From Acuticoccus sp051016205 (GTDB lineage: Bacteria > Pseudomonadota > Alphaproteobacteria > Rhizobiales > Amorphaceae): a DNA stretch of 64,000 bases. The notes beneath the pieces are model-generated. The model was not told the DNA's origin. It ran no database searches and was given only the letters and a program-made list of their open reading frames with translations. This document shows positions 45,976-56,000 of this stretch, one piece after another. A program made the translations under genes and the position numbers. The stretch spans positions 2,108,001 through 2,172,000 of the forward strand of contig CP136534.1 in the NCBI GenBank assembly GCA_051016205.1, given 5' to 3'. Position 1 is the first letter of the stretch, and each line of letters begins with the position of its first letter.

Positions 45976-46527
45976 TTACTGTCCTTCTACGTCAATGGTT
46001 TGGCCGGGCTCGCCGGCAGGCGTCATGGTGTGGATGAAGCGCACCACGGGTGCGCCCATCAGGTCGATGGTGTCGGTGGGAGTGGCGCCAAGACGCTCTG
46101 CCACGCGAACCGATGGTGTGTTGCCCGGATGAATGAGGCTGATGAGGCGGGTGAGCCCCCGTTCGGCCGCCGTATCGCGGACGGCACGGGCCGCTTCAGT
46201 GGCGTAACCCCTGCCATGGGCGTAGCGCACGAAATCGTAGCCGAGCTCCAGCTCGGGCCAGCCGCGCGGGTTGTAAAGGCCCGTCTGGCCGATGACTTCG
46301 CCGAATTTGTTCTCCACCGCATAGGGCCCGTAGCCGCGCAGTGACCAATGGCCGACGAACGCCAGGAAGGCGCGGAACGCATCGCCCCGCCGCATGATGC
46401 CACCGGTAAAGCGGGTCATGTCGCGGTCTCGGTTGAAGTCTGCCACCACCTCAAAATGCTCGCGCCGCCATTGGACGAGGTTGAGACGCTCGGTCTCGAT
46501 CGACTCGGGCATTGAAAAATCGCTCAT
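45976..46527 (-). CDS. GNAT acetyltransferase, RimJ/RimL-like (copy 2)
   Basis: A 183-residue acetyltransferase: IETERLNLVQWRREHFEVVA, the acetyl-CoA loop region LGYDFVRYAHGRGYATEAAR and LISLIHPGNTPSVRVAERLG are typical of the RimJ/RimL branch, which acetylate protein N-termini or small molecules. It overlaps its paralogue by four bases and ends two bases before rpsP, so it is inserted into the ffh-rpsP operon. Confidence 0.88.
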   Translation of the reverse strand: MSDFSMPESIETERLNLVQWRREHFEVVADFNRDRDMTRFTGGIMRRGDAFRAFLAFVGHWSLRGYGPYAVENKFGEVIGQTGLYNPRGWPELELGYDFVRYAHGRGYATEAARAVRDTAAERGLTRLISLIHPGNTPSVRVAERLGATPTDTIDLMGAPVVRFIHTMTPAGEPGQTIDVEGQ

Positions 46528-47120
46528 GCCGCAGCGCGCCTTTGGGGAGCGTGGCGGAACACGGTGGCGCTCTCACCGCGAAGCTGAATGGTGGCGTCGT
46601 GCCATGCGCCCATCGCCAGCACGACCCTTTGGGAGGCACGGTTGCGGGGGTCGATATAGCTGACGAGGGAGGGGACGCCGCGCTGCAGTGCTTTGTCGCG
46701 GACAAGGCTTGCCGCCTCCCGCGCGATGCCGCGTCCCCGCGCTTCGGGCAGGAGGGCGTAGCCCACCTCGATCTCGGGCCACTCGTCGGGGAACCAGAGG
46801 CCGCAGGTGCCTTGGAAAGGGCCGATGCCACCTTCAACGTCCGCGCGCAGGTGAACGGCGTAGTTGCCGAAGCCGTCCAGCAGCCACTGGCCGCAGAAGG
46901 CGGAAAGGACCGTCCAGGCGCCGGCTGCGTCCTTGGGGCCGCCCATGTAGCGTGCGGTCTCAGCATCGCGCCACAGCGCGATCATGGCGTCCTCGTGCTG
47001 CGGGCCCGGACGGCACAACACCAATCGCTCGCTCTTCAAGATGTCGGGCATTGCAAAGTCGCCTTTGGCCGCTTGAAGCGCGGCTTCGGCGAGGGCCTTG
47101 CGTTCAGAAAGGCTGATCAA
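46524..47120 (-). CDS. GNAT acetyltransferase, RimJ/RimL-like (copy 1)
   Basis: Up to 198 residues from a TTG at 47120 that overlaps the ffh stop; an ATG at 47051 (176 residues) aligns better with its paralogue and has AAAGGCG upstream. Core: LKSERLVLCRPGPQHEDAMI, VGYALLPEARGRGIAREAAS, VSYIDPRNRASQRVVLAMGA. It is a tandem paralogue of the following gene. Substrate unknown. Confidence 0.86.
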   Translation of the reverse strand: MISLSERKALAEAALQAAKGDFAMPDILKSERLVLCRPGPQHEDAMIALWRDAETARYMGGPKDAAGAWTVLSAFCGQWLLDGFGNYAVHLRADVEGGIGPFQGTCGLWFPDEWPEIEVGYALLPEARGRGIAREAASLVRDKALQRGVPSLVSYIDPRNRASQRVVLAMGAWHDATIQLRGESATVFRHAPQRRAAA

Positions 47121-48691
47121 CGCCGCTTGCCCTTCTGACGTTTGCCTTTGCCTGGGCCGCCAAGACCGGGAAGCCCGCCAGGCATCGGAAGACCAGCGCC
47201 GGGAAGGCCTGCGGGGCCGCCAAGACCAGGCATCCCGCCAAGGGGAAGGCCGCCGCCCATCTTGCGGGCAAGCTTTTCCATCTCGGCAGGGTCCATGGGC
47301 GGCATGTCCTGGCCACCTGGCAGGGCGCCTTCTGGCATTTGCGGCATGCCGCCGCCCATCATGGCGCCGAGGCCGCCCATGAGGCCGCCTTTCTTCTTGC
47401 CCATTATCTTCATCATGTCCGCCATCTGGCGGTGCATCTTGAGGAGCTTGTTCACCTCCTCCACACGGGTGCCCGAGCCAGCGGCAACGCGCTTCTTGCG
47501 GCTTGCCTTCAACACGTCCGGCTTGCGCCGCTCCATGGGGGTCATGGAGTTGATGATGGCCACCTGCTTTTTGATGACGCCGTCATCCATGCCTGCAGCG
47601 GACATCTGCTTCTTCATCTTGCCGACGCCTGGCATCAGTCCCATCAGCCCGCCAAGCCCGCCCATTTTCTCCATCTGGCCGAGCTGCTCTTTGAGATCGT
47701 TGAGGTCGAAGCCGCCTTTGGCAAGCTTCTTGGCCATGGCCGCGGCTTTTTCCGCGTCCACATGCTCGGCCGCCTTTTCCACCAGCGAGACGATGTCGCC
47801 CATGCCGAGGATGCGGTCGGCAACGCGCTGGGGGTGGAATTCTTCCAGCGCGTCGGCTTTCTCGCCAACGCCGATCAGCTTGATGGGTTTGCCTGTGACG
47901 GCGCGCATGGCAAGAGCGGCACCACCGCGCCCATCGCCGTCGACGCGGGTCAGCACAATGCCCGTGACGCCCACACGCTCGTTGAAGCTTTGGGCAACAT
48001 TGACCGCGTCCTGACCGGTGAGTGCGTCCGCGACAAGAAGGATCTCGTGGGGGTTGGAGACGCGCTTGATCTCGGCCATCTCGTGCATCAACGGCTCGTC
48101 GATGTGGAGGCGGCCCGCGGTGTCGAGAATCACGATGTCGAAACCGCCGAGGCGTGCGGCCGTCATGGCGCGCTCGGCAATTTGCGTGGGCGTCTGGTTG
48201 GGGACGATCTTGAGGGTTTCGATGTCGTTCTCTTCGCCCAAGACACGCAGCTGCTCTTGCGCAGCAGGACGGCGCACATCGAGGGAGGCCATCAGCACGC
48301 GCTTTTTCTCGCGGTTCTGAAGGCGCCTGCCGATCTTGGCGGAAGTGGTGGTCTTACCGGAGCCTTGAAGACCCACCATCATGATGGCGAGCGGTGGGGC
48401 GGCGTTGAGGTCGATGGCCTCGGCCGTCTCCCCCAGCATCGCAATCAGTTCGTCGTGGACGATTTTGACGACCATCTGGCCGGGGGTGACGGACTTCACC
48501 ACCTCAACGCCGACGGCCTTTTCCTTCACCTTGTCCACGAACTCGCGCACGACGGGGAGCGCGACATCGGCCTCAAGCAGGGCGCGGCGAACTTCGCGCA
48601 GAGCAAGGTCGACGTCGGACGCGGTGAGTGCGCCGCGCCTGGTTAGCTTGTCGAAAATGCCTGATAGACGGTCGGACAGGCTTTCAAACAT
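47117..48691 (-). CDS. ffh: Signal recognition particle protein (Ffh/SRP54)
   Basis: A 524-residue GTPase. N domain (residues 1-85), G domain with G1 GLQGSGKTT, DVRRPAAQEQL, DTAGRLHIDE and TRVDGDGRGG, then a methionine-rich M domain (about 320-440) with LGQMEKMGGLGGLMGLMPGV and GSGTRVEEVNKLLKMHRQMA. A long Gly/Met/Pro-rich tail follows. It targets membrane proteins with 4.5S RNA and FtsY. It leads the operon to trmD. Confidence 0.98.
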   Translation of the reverse strand: MFESLSDRLSGIFDKLTRRGALTASDVDLALREVRRALLEADVALPVVREFVDKVKEKAVGVEVVKSVTPGQMVVKIVHDELIAMLGETAEAIDLNAAPPLAIMMVGLQGSGKTTTSAKIGRRLQNREKKRVLMASLDVRRPAAQEQLRVLGEENDIETLKIVPNQTPTQIAERAMTAARLGGFDIVILDTAGRLHIDEPLMHEMAEIKRVSNPHEILLVADALTGQDAVNVAQSFNERVGVTGIVLTRVDGDGRGGAALAMRAVTGKPIKLIGVGEKADALEEFHPQRVADRILGMGDIVSLVEKAAEHVDAEKAAAMAKKLAKGGFDLNDLKEQLGQMEKMGGLGGLMGLMPGVGKMKKQMSAAGMDDGVIKKQVAIINSMTPMERRKPDVLKASRKKRVAAGSGTRVEEVNKLLKMHRQMADMMKIMGKKKGGLMGGLGAMMGGGMPQMPEGALPGGQDMPPMDPAEMEKLARKMGGGLPLGGMPGLGGPAGLPGAGLPMPGGLPGLGGPGKGKRQKGKRR

Positions 48692-48833
48692 GTTGCACGC
48701 TCCTGTTGGCCGATGGCGCCGACGTGGCCTTTAAGACTGCTCGACGGAAAGAGTGCCCAACGCAAAAATCGCCCGTGGGCGCAACGCGCTGACGGGCGGT
48801 GACGGCGTCGAGCGCCGATAAGGGGTGACGTAC

Positions 48834-48862
48834 GCACCGCAGGCTCAATCGTCAAGCCGCGG
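48834..48862. repeat. Inverted repeat near the ffh promoter region
   Basis: GCACCGC and GCGGTGC flank about 15-18 bases, followed by GGATTTTCT on the plus strand. It lies between the ffh start and the DegT gene stop. Role unclear; possibly the end of the aminotransferase transcript. Confidence 0.35.
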
Positions 48863-48915
48863 TGCGGATTTTCTAATGGGGCAGGGCGCCTGTCTGTTGC
48901 GGCAGGGCTTGTTGT

Positions 48916-50073
48916 TTAGAGCGCGGCAAGAAGCGCGTCGGTGACGATGTCAACCTCGTCGTCGCCCATGTCGGGCCCCATGGGAAGGCTGAGGACCCGT
49001 TGGGACAGGTCTTCTGCGACGGGGAAGCTTTCGCCACCCACCAACTGATCCAGGAAGGCTGGATGGCGGTGGAGGGGCACGCGGTAGAAGAGGCCGGTGC
49101 CGATTTTCCTTTCGCCCAGCGCCTCGCGCACCCTGTCGCGGCCATCAAGGGCAACGGTGTAGAGCGCCCAGGCCGAGCGCACCCCATCGCCATCGCTGGG
49201 TGGGAGGGCAAGGCGGCCGGCGAGCCGTTCGGTGTACATGGCGGCAATGTCGGCGCGGCGGTTCAGCTCCGCCTTGAAGACGGTGAGCTTGGACAACAGA
49301 ACAGCGGCCTGAATGGTGTCGAGGCGCCCGGTCATGCCGATGCGCATGGCCTCATCGCCGTCGCCCTGGCGGCCGTGGGTGCGGATCTGGCGTACCGCAT
49401 CGGCAAGGCCGTCGTCATCGGTGAGGATGGCGCCGCCGTCGCCGAACGCGCCAAGGGGCTTGGTAGGGTAGAAACTGATGCACGAGATGGGGGCGAGGGC
49501 GCCCACCTTGCCGTCGGCAGTCTCGCCGCCGAAGCTTTGGGCGGCGTCGGCAATCACCTGAAGTCCTGACGCCTGTGCCACGGAGGCGATTGCGCCATAG
49601 TCGGCCGCCCTGCCGAAGAGGTCCACAGGCATTACGGCGCGCGGAACGAGGCCGCGCCGTTTGGCGCCCTCCACCGCCGCTGGAATGGCGGCAGGGTCCA
49701 TATTGTAGTCGTCCGCCTTCACATCCACGAAGACGGGGACGGCGCCGACGGCAATCACCACGGCAGCGGTGGCTGAGAAGGTGAAGGCCGGCACGAGGAC
49801 GGCATCGCCGCGGCCGACGCCCATGGCCATCAGCGCCATGATCAACGCATCCCGTCCCGACGACACGCCAATGGCGTGTTTCACGCCGCTGAAGTGGGCA
49901 AGCTTGTCCTCAAGGTCGCTCACTTCGGGGCCAAGAACGTACTGGCCGTGGTCCAACACGTTGGCGATGCGCCTGTCGATGTCATGGCGCAGGCGCGCCT
50001 GCTGACGCTTCAGGTCGAACAGGGCGACGGGCTGAGGCGCGGTTGCGCTCTCGTGCCTTTCAGCAACGGACAT
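48916..50073 (-). CDS. DegT/DnrJ/EryC1/StrS-family sugar aminotransferase
   Basis: A 385-residue PLP enzyme: FDLKRQQARLRHDIDRRIAN, AIGVSSGRDALIMALMAMGV, VPAFTFSATAAVVIAVGAVP, DAAQSFGG, and the PLP lysine K205 in FYPTKPLGAFGDGGAILTDD. C-terminal FYRVPLHRHPAFL is typical. These enzymes transaminate keto groups of nucleotide sugars. With the oxidoreductase gene 8 bases upstream it forms a two-gene unit resembling Wlb/Fdt-type amino-sugar pathways; the final sugar is unknown. Confidence 0.9.
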   Translation of the reverse strand: MSVAERHESATAPQPVALFDLKRQQARLRHDIDRRIANVLDHGQYVLGPEVSDLEDKLAHFSGVKHAIGVSSGRDALIMALMAMGVGRGDAVLVPAFTFSATAAVVIAVGAVPVFVDVKADDYNMDPAAIPAAVEGAKRRGLVPRAVMPVDLFGRAADYGAIASVAQASGLQVIADAAQSFGGETADGKVGALAPISCISFYPTKPLGAFGDGGAILTDDDGLADAVRQIRTHGRQGDGDEAMRIGMTGRLDTIQAAVLLSKLTVFKAELNRRADIAAMYTERLAGRLALPPSDGDGVRSAWALYTVALDGRDRVREALGERKIGTGLFYRVPLHRHPAFLDQLVGGESFPVAEDLSQRVLSLPMGPDMGDDEVDIVTDALLAAL

Positions 50074-50081
50074 AACGACCT

Positions 50082-51014
50082 CTAGGCGGTAAGCTGGAGC
50101 AGGGGTGAGGCGTTGGCCATCAGAACGCTTCGCACCTGTTCGGCAACGGCAAGGGCTGAGCGTCCAGCATGACCATCCACCATGGCAGGACCGTTGGTGG
50201 CGACGGCGCGGATGAAGGCATCAAGCTCTGCCGCCAGATGGTCGATCGACTGCGGCGCGAAGTGGGCGGGCATGTCCGAACCGAAGGGGAGCGTTGTGAG
50301 CGTGCGCTCCACAAGATCGGCGTGGTGGACTGCGTGAGCGTCATGCACGGTCAGGCTGCGCATGGTGGTGGGCGCCAGGCGGCTGGCGGAAAGGTCGGCG
50401 ATGACGCCGTTGCGGAACCAGAGGCGTGCGCTTGCCGCTTCGCTCCAATTGGCTGCGCCCGCGAAGGCGAGCGGTTCCACACGGGTCACGCCGGACCCTG
50501 CGAGCGTTATCGCAAGGTCGATGTCGTGAATCATGAGATCGAGCACCACGTCGGCCGAGGGCGGCACGGGCCGCGGTTTGTTGTGGCGCGTGGCGGCGAT
50601 GTGAATGGCGCTGCCTGTGGCGCTCTGAAGGGCGCGCACCACGGGCGAGAACCGTTCGATGTGACCCACCTGGAGGAGGGCGCCCGAGGCCGATGCTGCG
50701 GCAATCAGCCTGTCGGCCTCTTCCACGCTGGCGGCAAGGGGCTTTTCCACGAACACCGCGCGTCCGGCAGACAGTGCTGCCATGGCCAGGGCAAAGTGGG
50801 ATTCGGTGGGGGTGCAGATCACCACCGCGTCCACCGCCGACGGGTCGAACCTGTCGGCAAATGTAGCGCCATGTTGGGCGGCCACGGAGCGCGCACGGGC
50901 CCGGTCGCTGTCGATCACCAAGACCGAACCGACGGAGGGATGCGCGCTGAGGTGGCGGACATGATGTTGCCCAAACGAGCCGACGCCAATGACCGCAATG
51001 GAGAGTGCTTGCAT
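50082..51014 (-). CDS. Gfo/Idh/MocA-family oxidoreductase
   Basis: A 310-residue protein from ATG 51014. The Rossmann motif IAVIGVGSFGQHHVRHLSAH, the VVICTPTESHFALAMAALSA and FVEKPLAASVEEADRL (EKP) signatures identify the family. It likely oxidises or reduces a nucleotide sugar with NAD(H), providing the keto substrate for the adjacent aminotransferase. It is the first gene of the pair. Confidence 0.9.
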   Translation of the reverse strand: MQALSIAVIGVGSFGQHHVRHLSAHPSVGSVLVIDSDRARARSVAAQHGATFADRFDPSAVDAVVICTPTESHFALAMAALSAGRAVFVEKPLAASVEEADRLIAAASASGALLQVGHIERFSPVVRALQSATGSAIHIAATRHNKPRPVPPSADVVLDLMIHDIDLAITLAGSGVTRVEPLAFAGAANWSEAASARLWFRNGVIADLSASRLAPTTMRSLTVHDAHAVHHADLVERTLTTLPFGSDMPAHFAPQSIDHLAAELDAFIRAVATNGPAMVDGHAGRSALAVAEQVRSVLMANASPLLQLTA

Positions 51015-51230
51015 GCCACCGCAGTTAGCACGCGCAACACTACGAAGAAGTTTAACGGCTGCCCAACACTCCGTTTTTGCGCTCAATTGATGTTGCAGCG
51101 CGTTACCTTTGATGCAAGGCCCGCACAATACCTGGAGTTTTGGCAAATTGGCTGGGAGAGCCCCTTCAGCGGTCGCACAGGCCCTTGCGGCCTTAAAGGG
51201 GCAGGTTCGGTGAGCGAAGAGCGCGCGTCG

Positions 51231-51722
51231 TTAAGCCGATTCGTGCACCCAGGCGCGCATCTGATCGATACCATCCCAGCCGAAGGCCACATCGCTGGTC
51301 CCGTTGGTGCGCAGGTGGCTGAGCCGTGCCAGCGCCTCCTCAAGGGTGGGGCGGTGGCCCGGGGTCAGCGGCCACATGACGAAATCGCGCCGCTCCGCGG
51401 TCATGAACCATTCCGATTTGCGGTGATAGAACCGTGCATGGATGGTTTTGCGCATGAAATGCTCAAGCGCCTGCGGGCTTTCCCAGACCGACAGGTTGGC
51501 GATGGCATCGGGGTCGCCCGGGACGGACAGGTCGGTGGCATTGTTGCCGTCACCCGTCAGGCGCCAGACGAAGCCTTGGGTGCGCTCGGCCAGTGCGTTC
51601 ACGGTGTCGAGGTTGTTCATGAAGTCGGCCATGCGCGGGTGGTCGAGGGCAAATCGAGGATGGGCGATGTTGAGTTCGCCCACATGGGCGCCGACGCCCG
51701 GCGCGATCACAGCGTCCATCAT
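51231..51722 (-). CDS. DUF3291 domain protein
   Basis: A 163-residue protein from ATG 51722; the upstream extension is not protein-like. HVGELNIAHPRFALDHPRMA, DTVNALAERTQGFVWRLTGD, LSVWESPQALEHFMRKTIHA and RRDFVMWPLTPGHRPTLEEA are the DUF3291 pattern, a dimeric alpha-beta barrel-like fold related to monooxygenase-like domains. Activity unknown. Confidence 0.88.
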   Translation of the reverse strand: MMDAVIAPGVGAHVGELNIAHPRFALDHPRMADFMNNLDTVNALAERTQGFVWRLTGDGNNATDLSVPGDPDAIANLSVWESPQALEHFMRKTIHARFYHRKSEWFMTAERRDFVMWPLTPGHRPTLEEALARLSHLRTNGTSDVAFGWDGIDQMRAWVHESA

Positions 51723-51924
51723 CCCGGCGATCCATTGTTGGTGACCGCGGTGCGTGCCGGTTTTTGGGCGCGCGCCGCAGCGAATTGGGTGGCATGGTGG
51801 GGGTGCGGCACTGCGGGGCGTTCCCCATTGAAACGGAATTTTATCGGAAATAAACCGCTCCGAACAACCACCTATGCGAAGGGCAACTATGATTTGGTGC
51901 GCTGCACGAAGGGTAAAGTGAGTT

Positions 51925-52869
51925 TTGGGTAACGGCGTGATCCTGGCGTGTGGAGAAGCCATCGTTGATCTTCTGCCCGAAGAGACCGAGGGCGGGTTGG
52001 TCTATCGCCCTGTGCTTGGCGGTTCACTGTGCAATGTCGCCCTTTGCGTGGCGCGGCTTGGCGGGCAAGCCGGCTATCTTTGGGAGATTTCCAGCGACCG
52101 TCTTGGCGCCATGCTTGGCGAAGCGCTCGATGCTGCCGGTGTGGACCGCACCGCCGCGGCCCCTTCAAAAAGGGCCACCCCAGTGGCGCTTGTGGACCTT
52201 TCCGGCCCCGAGCCGCGTTACAACATTGCCGATCCAGACCGTGTGATGTGCGACACCCTGCCGCCGCCATTGCCGGGGGAGATCGGCTGTCTCGTGGTGG
52301 GATCGGCGGTTTTGGCGCTGGAGCCGGTGGGTGGGGCCATTGAAAGACTGGCCGAAGCATGCGAGTGCGTGGCGATTGATTACAATGTTCGCCCGCCCAG
52401 CATCGCTGATCGCGACGTATATTGGGCAAGGCTCCGCCGCATCTCAGAGCGGGCCACGATTGTTAAGGCGAGCGTTGCGGATTTTGAGGCCCTTGGCCTG
52501 GATGATCCGCACGCCATTATGCAGAGTTTTGTTAACCGGGGCGTGGGGCTGACCATTCTGACTGAAGCGAACGAAGGGGCCTCGGCATGGACCGCTGCCG
52601 GGACCGCGCGGGTGCCAAGCTCCGCGAAACACATTGTCGATACCGTTGGTGCGGGCGATGCGTTCATGGCGGGCGCATTGGTGCATTTGCAGCGTTACGG
52701 GGCACTCAGTCGGGTGCAACTGGCCTCGCATGATTGCGAATCGCTCTCCAGCTTGCTTGGATTCGCCCAGTCGGTTGCGGCGGTCACGTGCGGCCGGCGC
52801 GGTGCGGTCATGCCGTCGTTGGCCGACCTGCCGCGCGGTTCGGTCCTAAACGCCGCGATGGAGGCTTGA
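51925..52869 (+). CDS. PfkB-family carbohydrate kinase (fructokinase-like)
   Basis: A 314-residue kinase starting at TTG 51925 (GTG 51937 is an alternative). CGEAIVDLLPEE, LGGSLCNVALCVARLGGQAG at the N-terminus and DTVGAGDAFMAGALVHLQRY, with the catalytic Asp in GAGD, are the two PfkB signatures. It phosphorylates a sugar, most like fructokinases. It lies 212 bases before the polyketide synthase on the same strand; a functional link is possible but unproven. Confidence 0.87.
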   Translation: MGNGVILACGEAIVDLLPEETEGGLVYRPVLGGSLCNVALCVARLGGQAGYLWEISSDRLGAMLGEALDAAGVDRTAAAPSKRATPVALVDLSGPEPRYNIADPDRVMCDTLPPPLPGEIGCLVVGSAVLALEPVGGAIERLAEACECVAIDYNVRPPSIADRDVYWARLRRISERATIVKASVADFEALGLDDPHAIMQSFVNRGVGLTILTEANEGASAWTAAGTARVPSSAKHIVDTVGAGDAFMAGALVHLQRYGALSRVQLASHDCESLSSLLGFAQSVAAVTCGRRGAVMPSLADLPRGSVLNAAMEA

Positions 52870-53081
52870 GGGATGGGCATGGCCGGTACATGCGTCCACG
52901 TCGCCCCCGCACTGTTGCGGCGGGCTGCCCAATGGCCTAACCCGGTGCTATCCGCTTGGGGTTTGCGCTGCGGTGTCGTTCGCTCTGTTGCGCAAATTTC
53001 CTCTAACCTTAATGACGCCATCGGTTCTTTTGGCGTCATCTCCCATTGTAATGTGATCGATCGGACGAGAGGATCGTGCGC

Positions 53082-56000
53082 ATGACCGTGTCCGCGTCGA
53101 AGGTCGCTCTGGTGGGGTCGGCGTGCCGGCTCCCTGAAGCGCGCGGCCTCGATGAGTTCTGGCGCGTCCTCACTGAGGGTCGTTGCGTCATCACAGAGAT
53201 TCCTGACGATCGGTTTGGCACCGACCGTCATCTGCATCCAAACCGCGGCGCTGAGGGCCGCGCGGTCACGTTTGCCGCTGGCGTCTTGGACGAGCCGTTC
53301 TCGTTCGATCCGTTCTATTTCGGCATCTCTCCGCGTGAGGCGGCGGTGATGGACCCGCAACAGCGCGTCCTCCTTGAGGTGGCGGTGGAGGCGCTGGAAA
53401 ACGCAGGCATTCCCCCGGACTCCCTCGCCCATGCGCCCGTCGGCGTCTATGTGGGCGCGTCCTCGCTGGACTACGGCACCCACGCCCAGCTTGACCCTTC
53501 GGTGATGGAACCGCAGTCAATGACAGGCAACACCCTGTCGATTATTGCCAATCGCCTTTCCTACATCTTCGATCTGCGCGGGCCGAGCTATGTGGTGGAT
53601 ACCGCTTGCTCGTCCTCTCTGATTGCCCTTCACAACGCCATTGAGGACATTCGCTCAGGCAAGGTGGAGACGGCGATCGTCGGCGGGGTGAGCATACTCC
53701 TCCACCCGATCCCTTTCATCGGCTTCTCCCGCGCCTCCATGCTGTCGGAGAATGGGCTTTGCCGGGCGTTCGATGCTAGTGCCGACGGTTATGTGCGCTC
53801 CGAGGGCGCTGTGGCGCTTGTCTTGCGCGCTGAGGATGTGGCGCGCGCCAATGGCGAGGTGATCCGCGGACGCTTCGCGGCCTCAGGCATCAACGCCGAT
53901 GGCCGCACCGCTGGGCTGTCGCTGCCCTCCATGAGCGCGCAGGCGGGGCTTTTGGCGACGGTTTATCGCGGCGCCGAGCTTGATCCCAACAGGCTTGCGT
54001 TCGTGGAAGCCCATGGCACAGGCACCCGCGTCGGCGACCCTGTGGAAGCTGAAGCCATCGGCCAGATCCTTGCCATGCACAGGGACACGCCGCTTTTGGT
54101 GGGTTCGGCCAAGACCAATTTCGGCCACCTTGAGCCTGCCTCGGGTCTGGTGGGCGTTCTGAAAGCTGCGCTGGCACTTCAAAACGATGTTCTGCCTGCC
54201 TCGCTCCATTTCGAGACGCCCAACCCCGATATTCGATTCGACGCGCTGAACCTTTCTGTTGCCAGCGGCGCAACGCCGTTGGACAGGGGTGCCACGCCGC
54301 GCCTTGCGGGGGTGAACTCGTTCGGCTTCGGCGGGGCCAATGCACACGTGGTGCTGGAAGACGGTGACACGGTTGTCCCGACGCCCAAAGCATCGCGGTC
54401 AGCTCCCCTTGTGGTCAGTGCAGTGACGGCCCAAGGCCTGAAGGCGATGGCGCAAAAAAGTGCCGAAGCCCTCACCGCCCACGGCGATGCGGCCGATTAT
54501 GCCAATGCCGCAGCCTATCGCAGGCAGCGCCATGCCCACCGCGCGGTAATCGCCCCGGGCGATGTCCAAGCGATGGCCGATGCACTGCGTGCGGTGGCCG
54601 AAGGTGAGAACACCGACGCTGCCATTGTCGGCGAGGCCATTACCCCTGCCGCAGCGCCTGTCTTCGTTTATTCCGGAAACGGTTCCCAGTGGGCCGGGAT
54701 GGGGCGCGACGCTTACCAGGGGGACACGGATTTCCGCCTCTCCTTCGACAGGGCCGACAAGGTTTTCATGTCGGTGGCCGGCTGGTCGCTGGTCACCATG
54801 ATGTTCTCCGAAGACCTTGAGACGGAGATCGAGCGCACCGAGATCGCGCAGCCTTTACTGTTTGCGCTCCAGGTGGCGTTGACCGAAGCGCTGGCCCGCA
54901 AAGGTTTGGCACCGTCCATGGTACTCGGCCACTCCGTTGGCGAAGTGGCGGCCGCCTGGGCAAGCGGCGCTCTCAGCCTTGCGGACGCCGTGAAGGTGAT
55001 CCACGCCCGCTCCACCCATCAGGAAGTGACGCGCCACCTTGGCGGGATGGCAGCCCTGCTCCTGCCTGCCGACGAGGCCAAGGCCGCGCTTGAACCCTAC
55101 CCTGGGCTCGAGCTTGCGGCTGTGAACTCCGGCCGGTCAGTCACCATTTCGGGACCTGCGGACACGTTAGCCGAATTTGCCAAGACCGCCCGGAAGAAGC
55201 GCTGGGCGCTGAAGCGGCTCGACCTTGATTATCCGTTCCACTGCGCTTTGGTGGAGCCGATCCGCGATCCTCTCCTTGCCTCCCTTGCCGACATCAAGCC
55301 GCGCGAAGCGACCACACCCATGGTTTCCACGGTGACCGGTGAGGTGGTGGAGGGGCAGACCCTTGGCGGCACCTACTGGTGGGACAATGTGCGCCAACCC
55401 GTGCGCTTCAGCGACGGTGTGACGGCTGCCCTTCAAGACCACCGCCTGTTTGTGGAGATCGGCCCGCGTCCTGTCCTGACGGCCTATGTGAGCGACATTG
55501 CACGCAACGCTGAAATCCGTGCCACCGCTCTGCCATCCTTGAAGCAGAACGATACCGGCGCGGACATTGTGGGCAACGTGGTGCGCCGCGGCATTGCCCA
55601 TGGCGCGAAGGTGGACGAGGGCGTTGTCTTCGGCCCCAAACAGAGCGGGCCGGACTGCTTACCGACATACCCATGGCAGCACGCCTACTACCGCCAGACC
55701 GATAGCATCGAGAAGGTGCGCCTGTCGACGCCGCTGGACCATGTGCTGTTGGGAAGCCGCCTTCTGCCCGATCAGGCCGACTGGCGCACCAACCTTGATA
55801 CCACGCGCTACCCCTTCCTGGCCGACCATGCGGTTGAGGAAAGCGTCGTCTTCCCCGCTGCGGGTTTTGTGGAGATGTTCCTGGCCGCCGGCCGCCTTCT
55901 TCACGAAGGCGCCGACATTGAGGTACGCGACCTCGACATCGTGGCCGCTTTGGTGCTGGACGCTGAGAGCGAGCGTGAGGTACGCACCCATGAGATCGCG

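Noticed and set aside
47339..48646. 435-codon plus-strand frame
   Set aside because: Antisense to ffh; high GC keeps the opposite frame open.
50169..51932. 587-codon plus-strand frame
   Set aside because: Antisense to the Gfo/Idh/MocA and DUF3291 genes; composition is Gly/His/Arg-rich with no domain.
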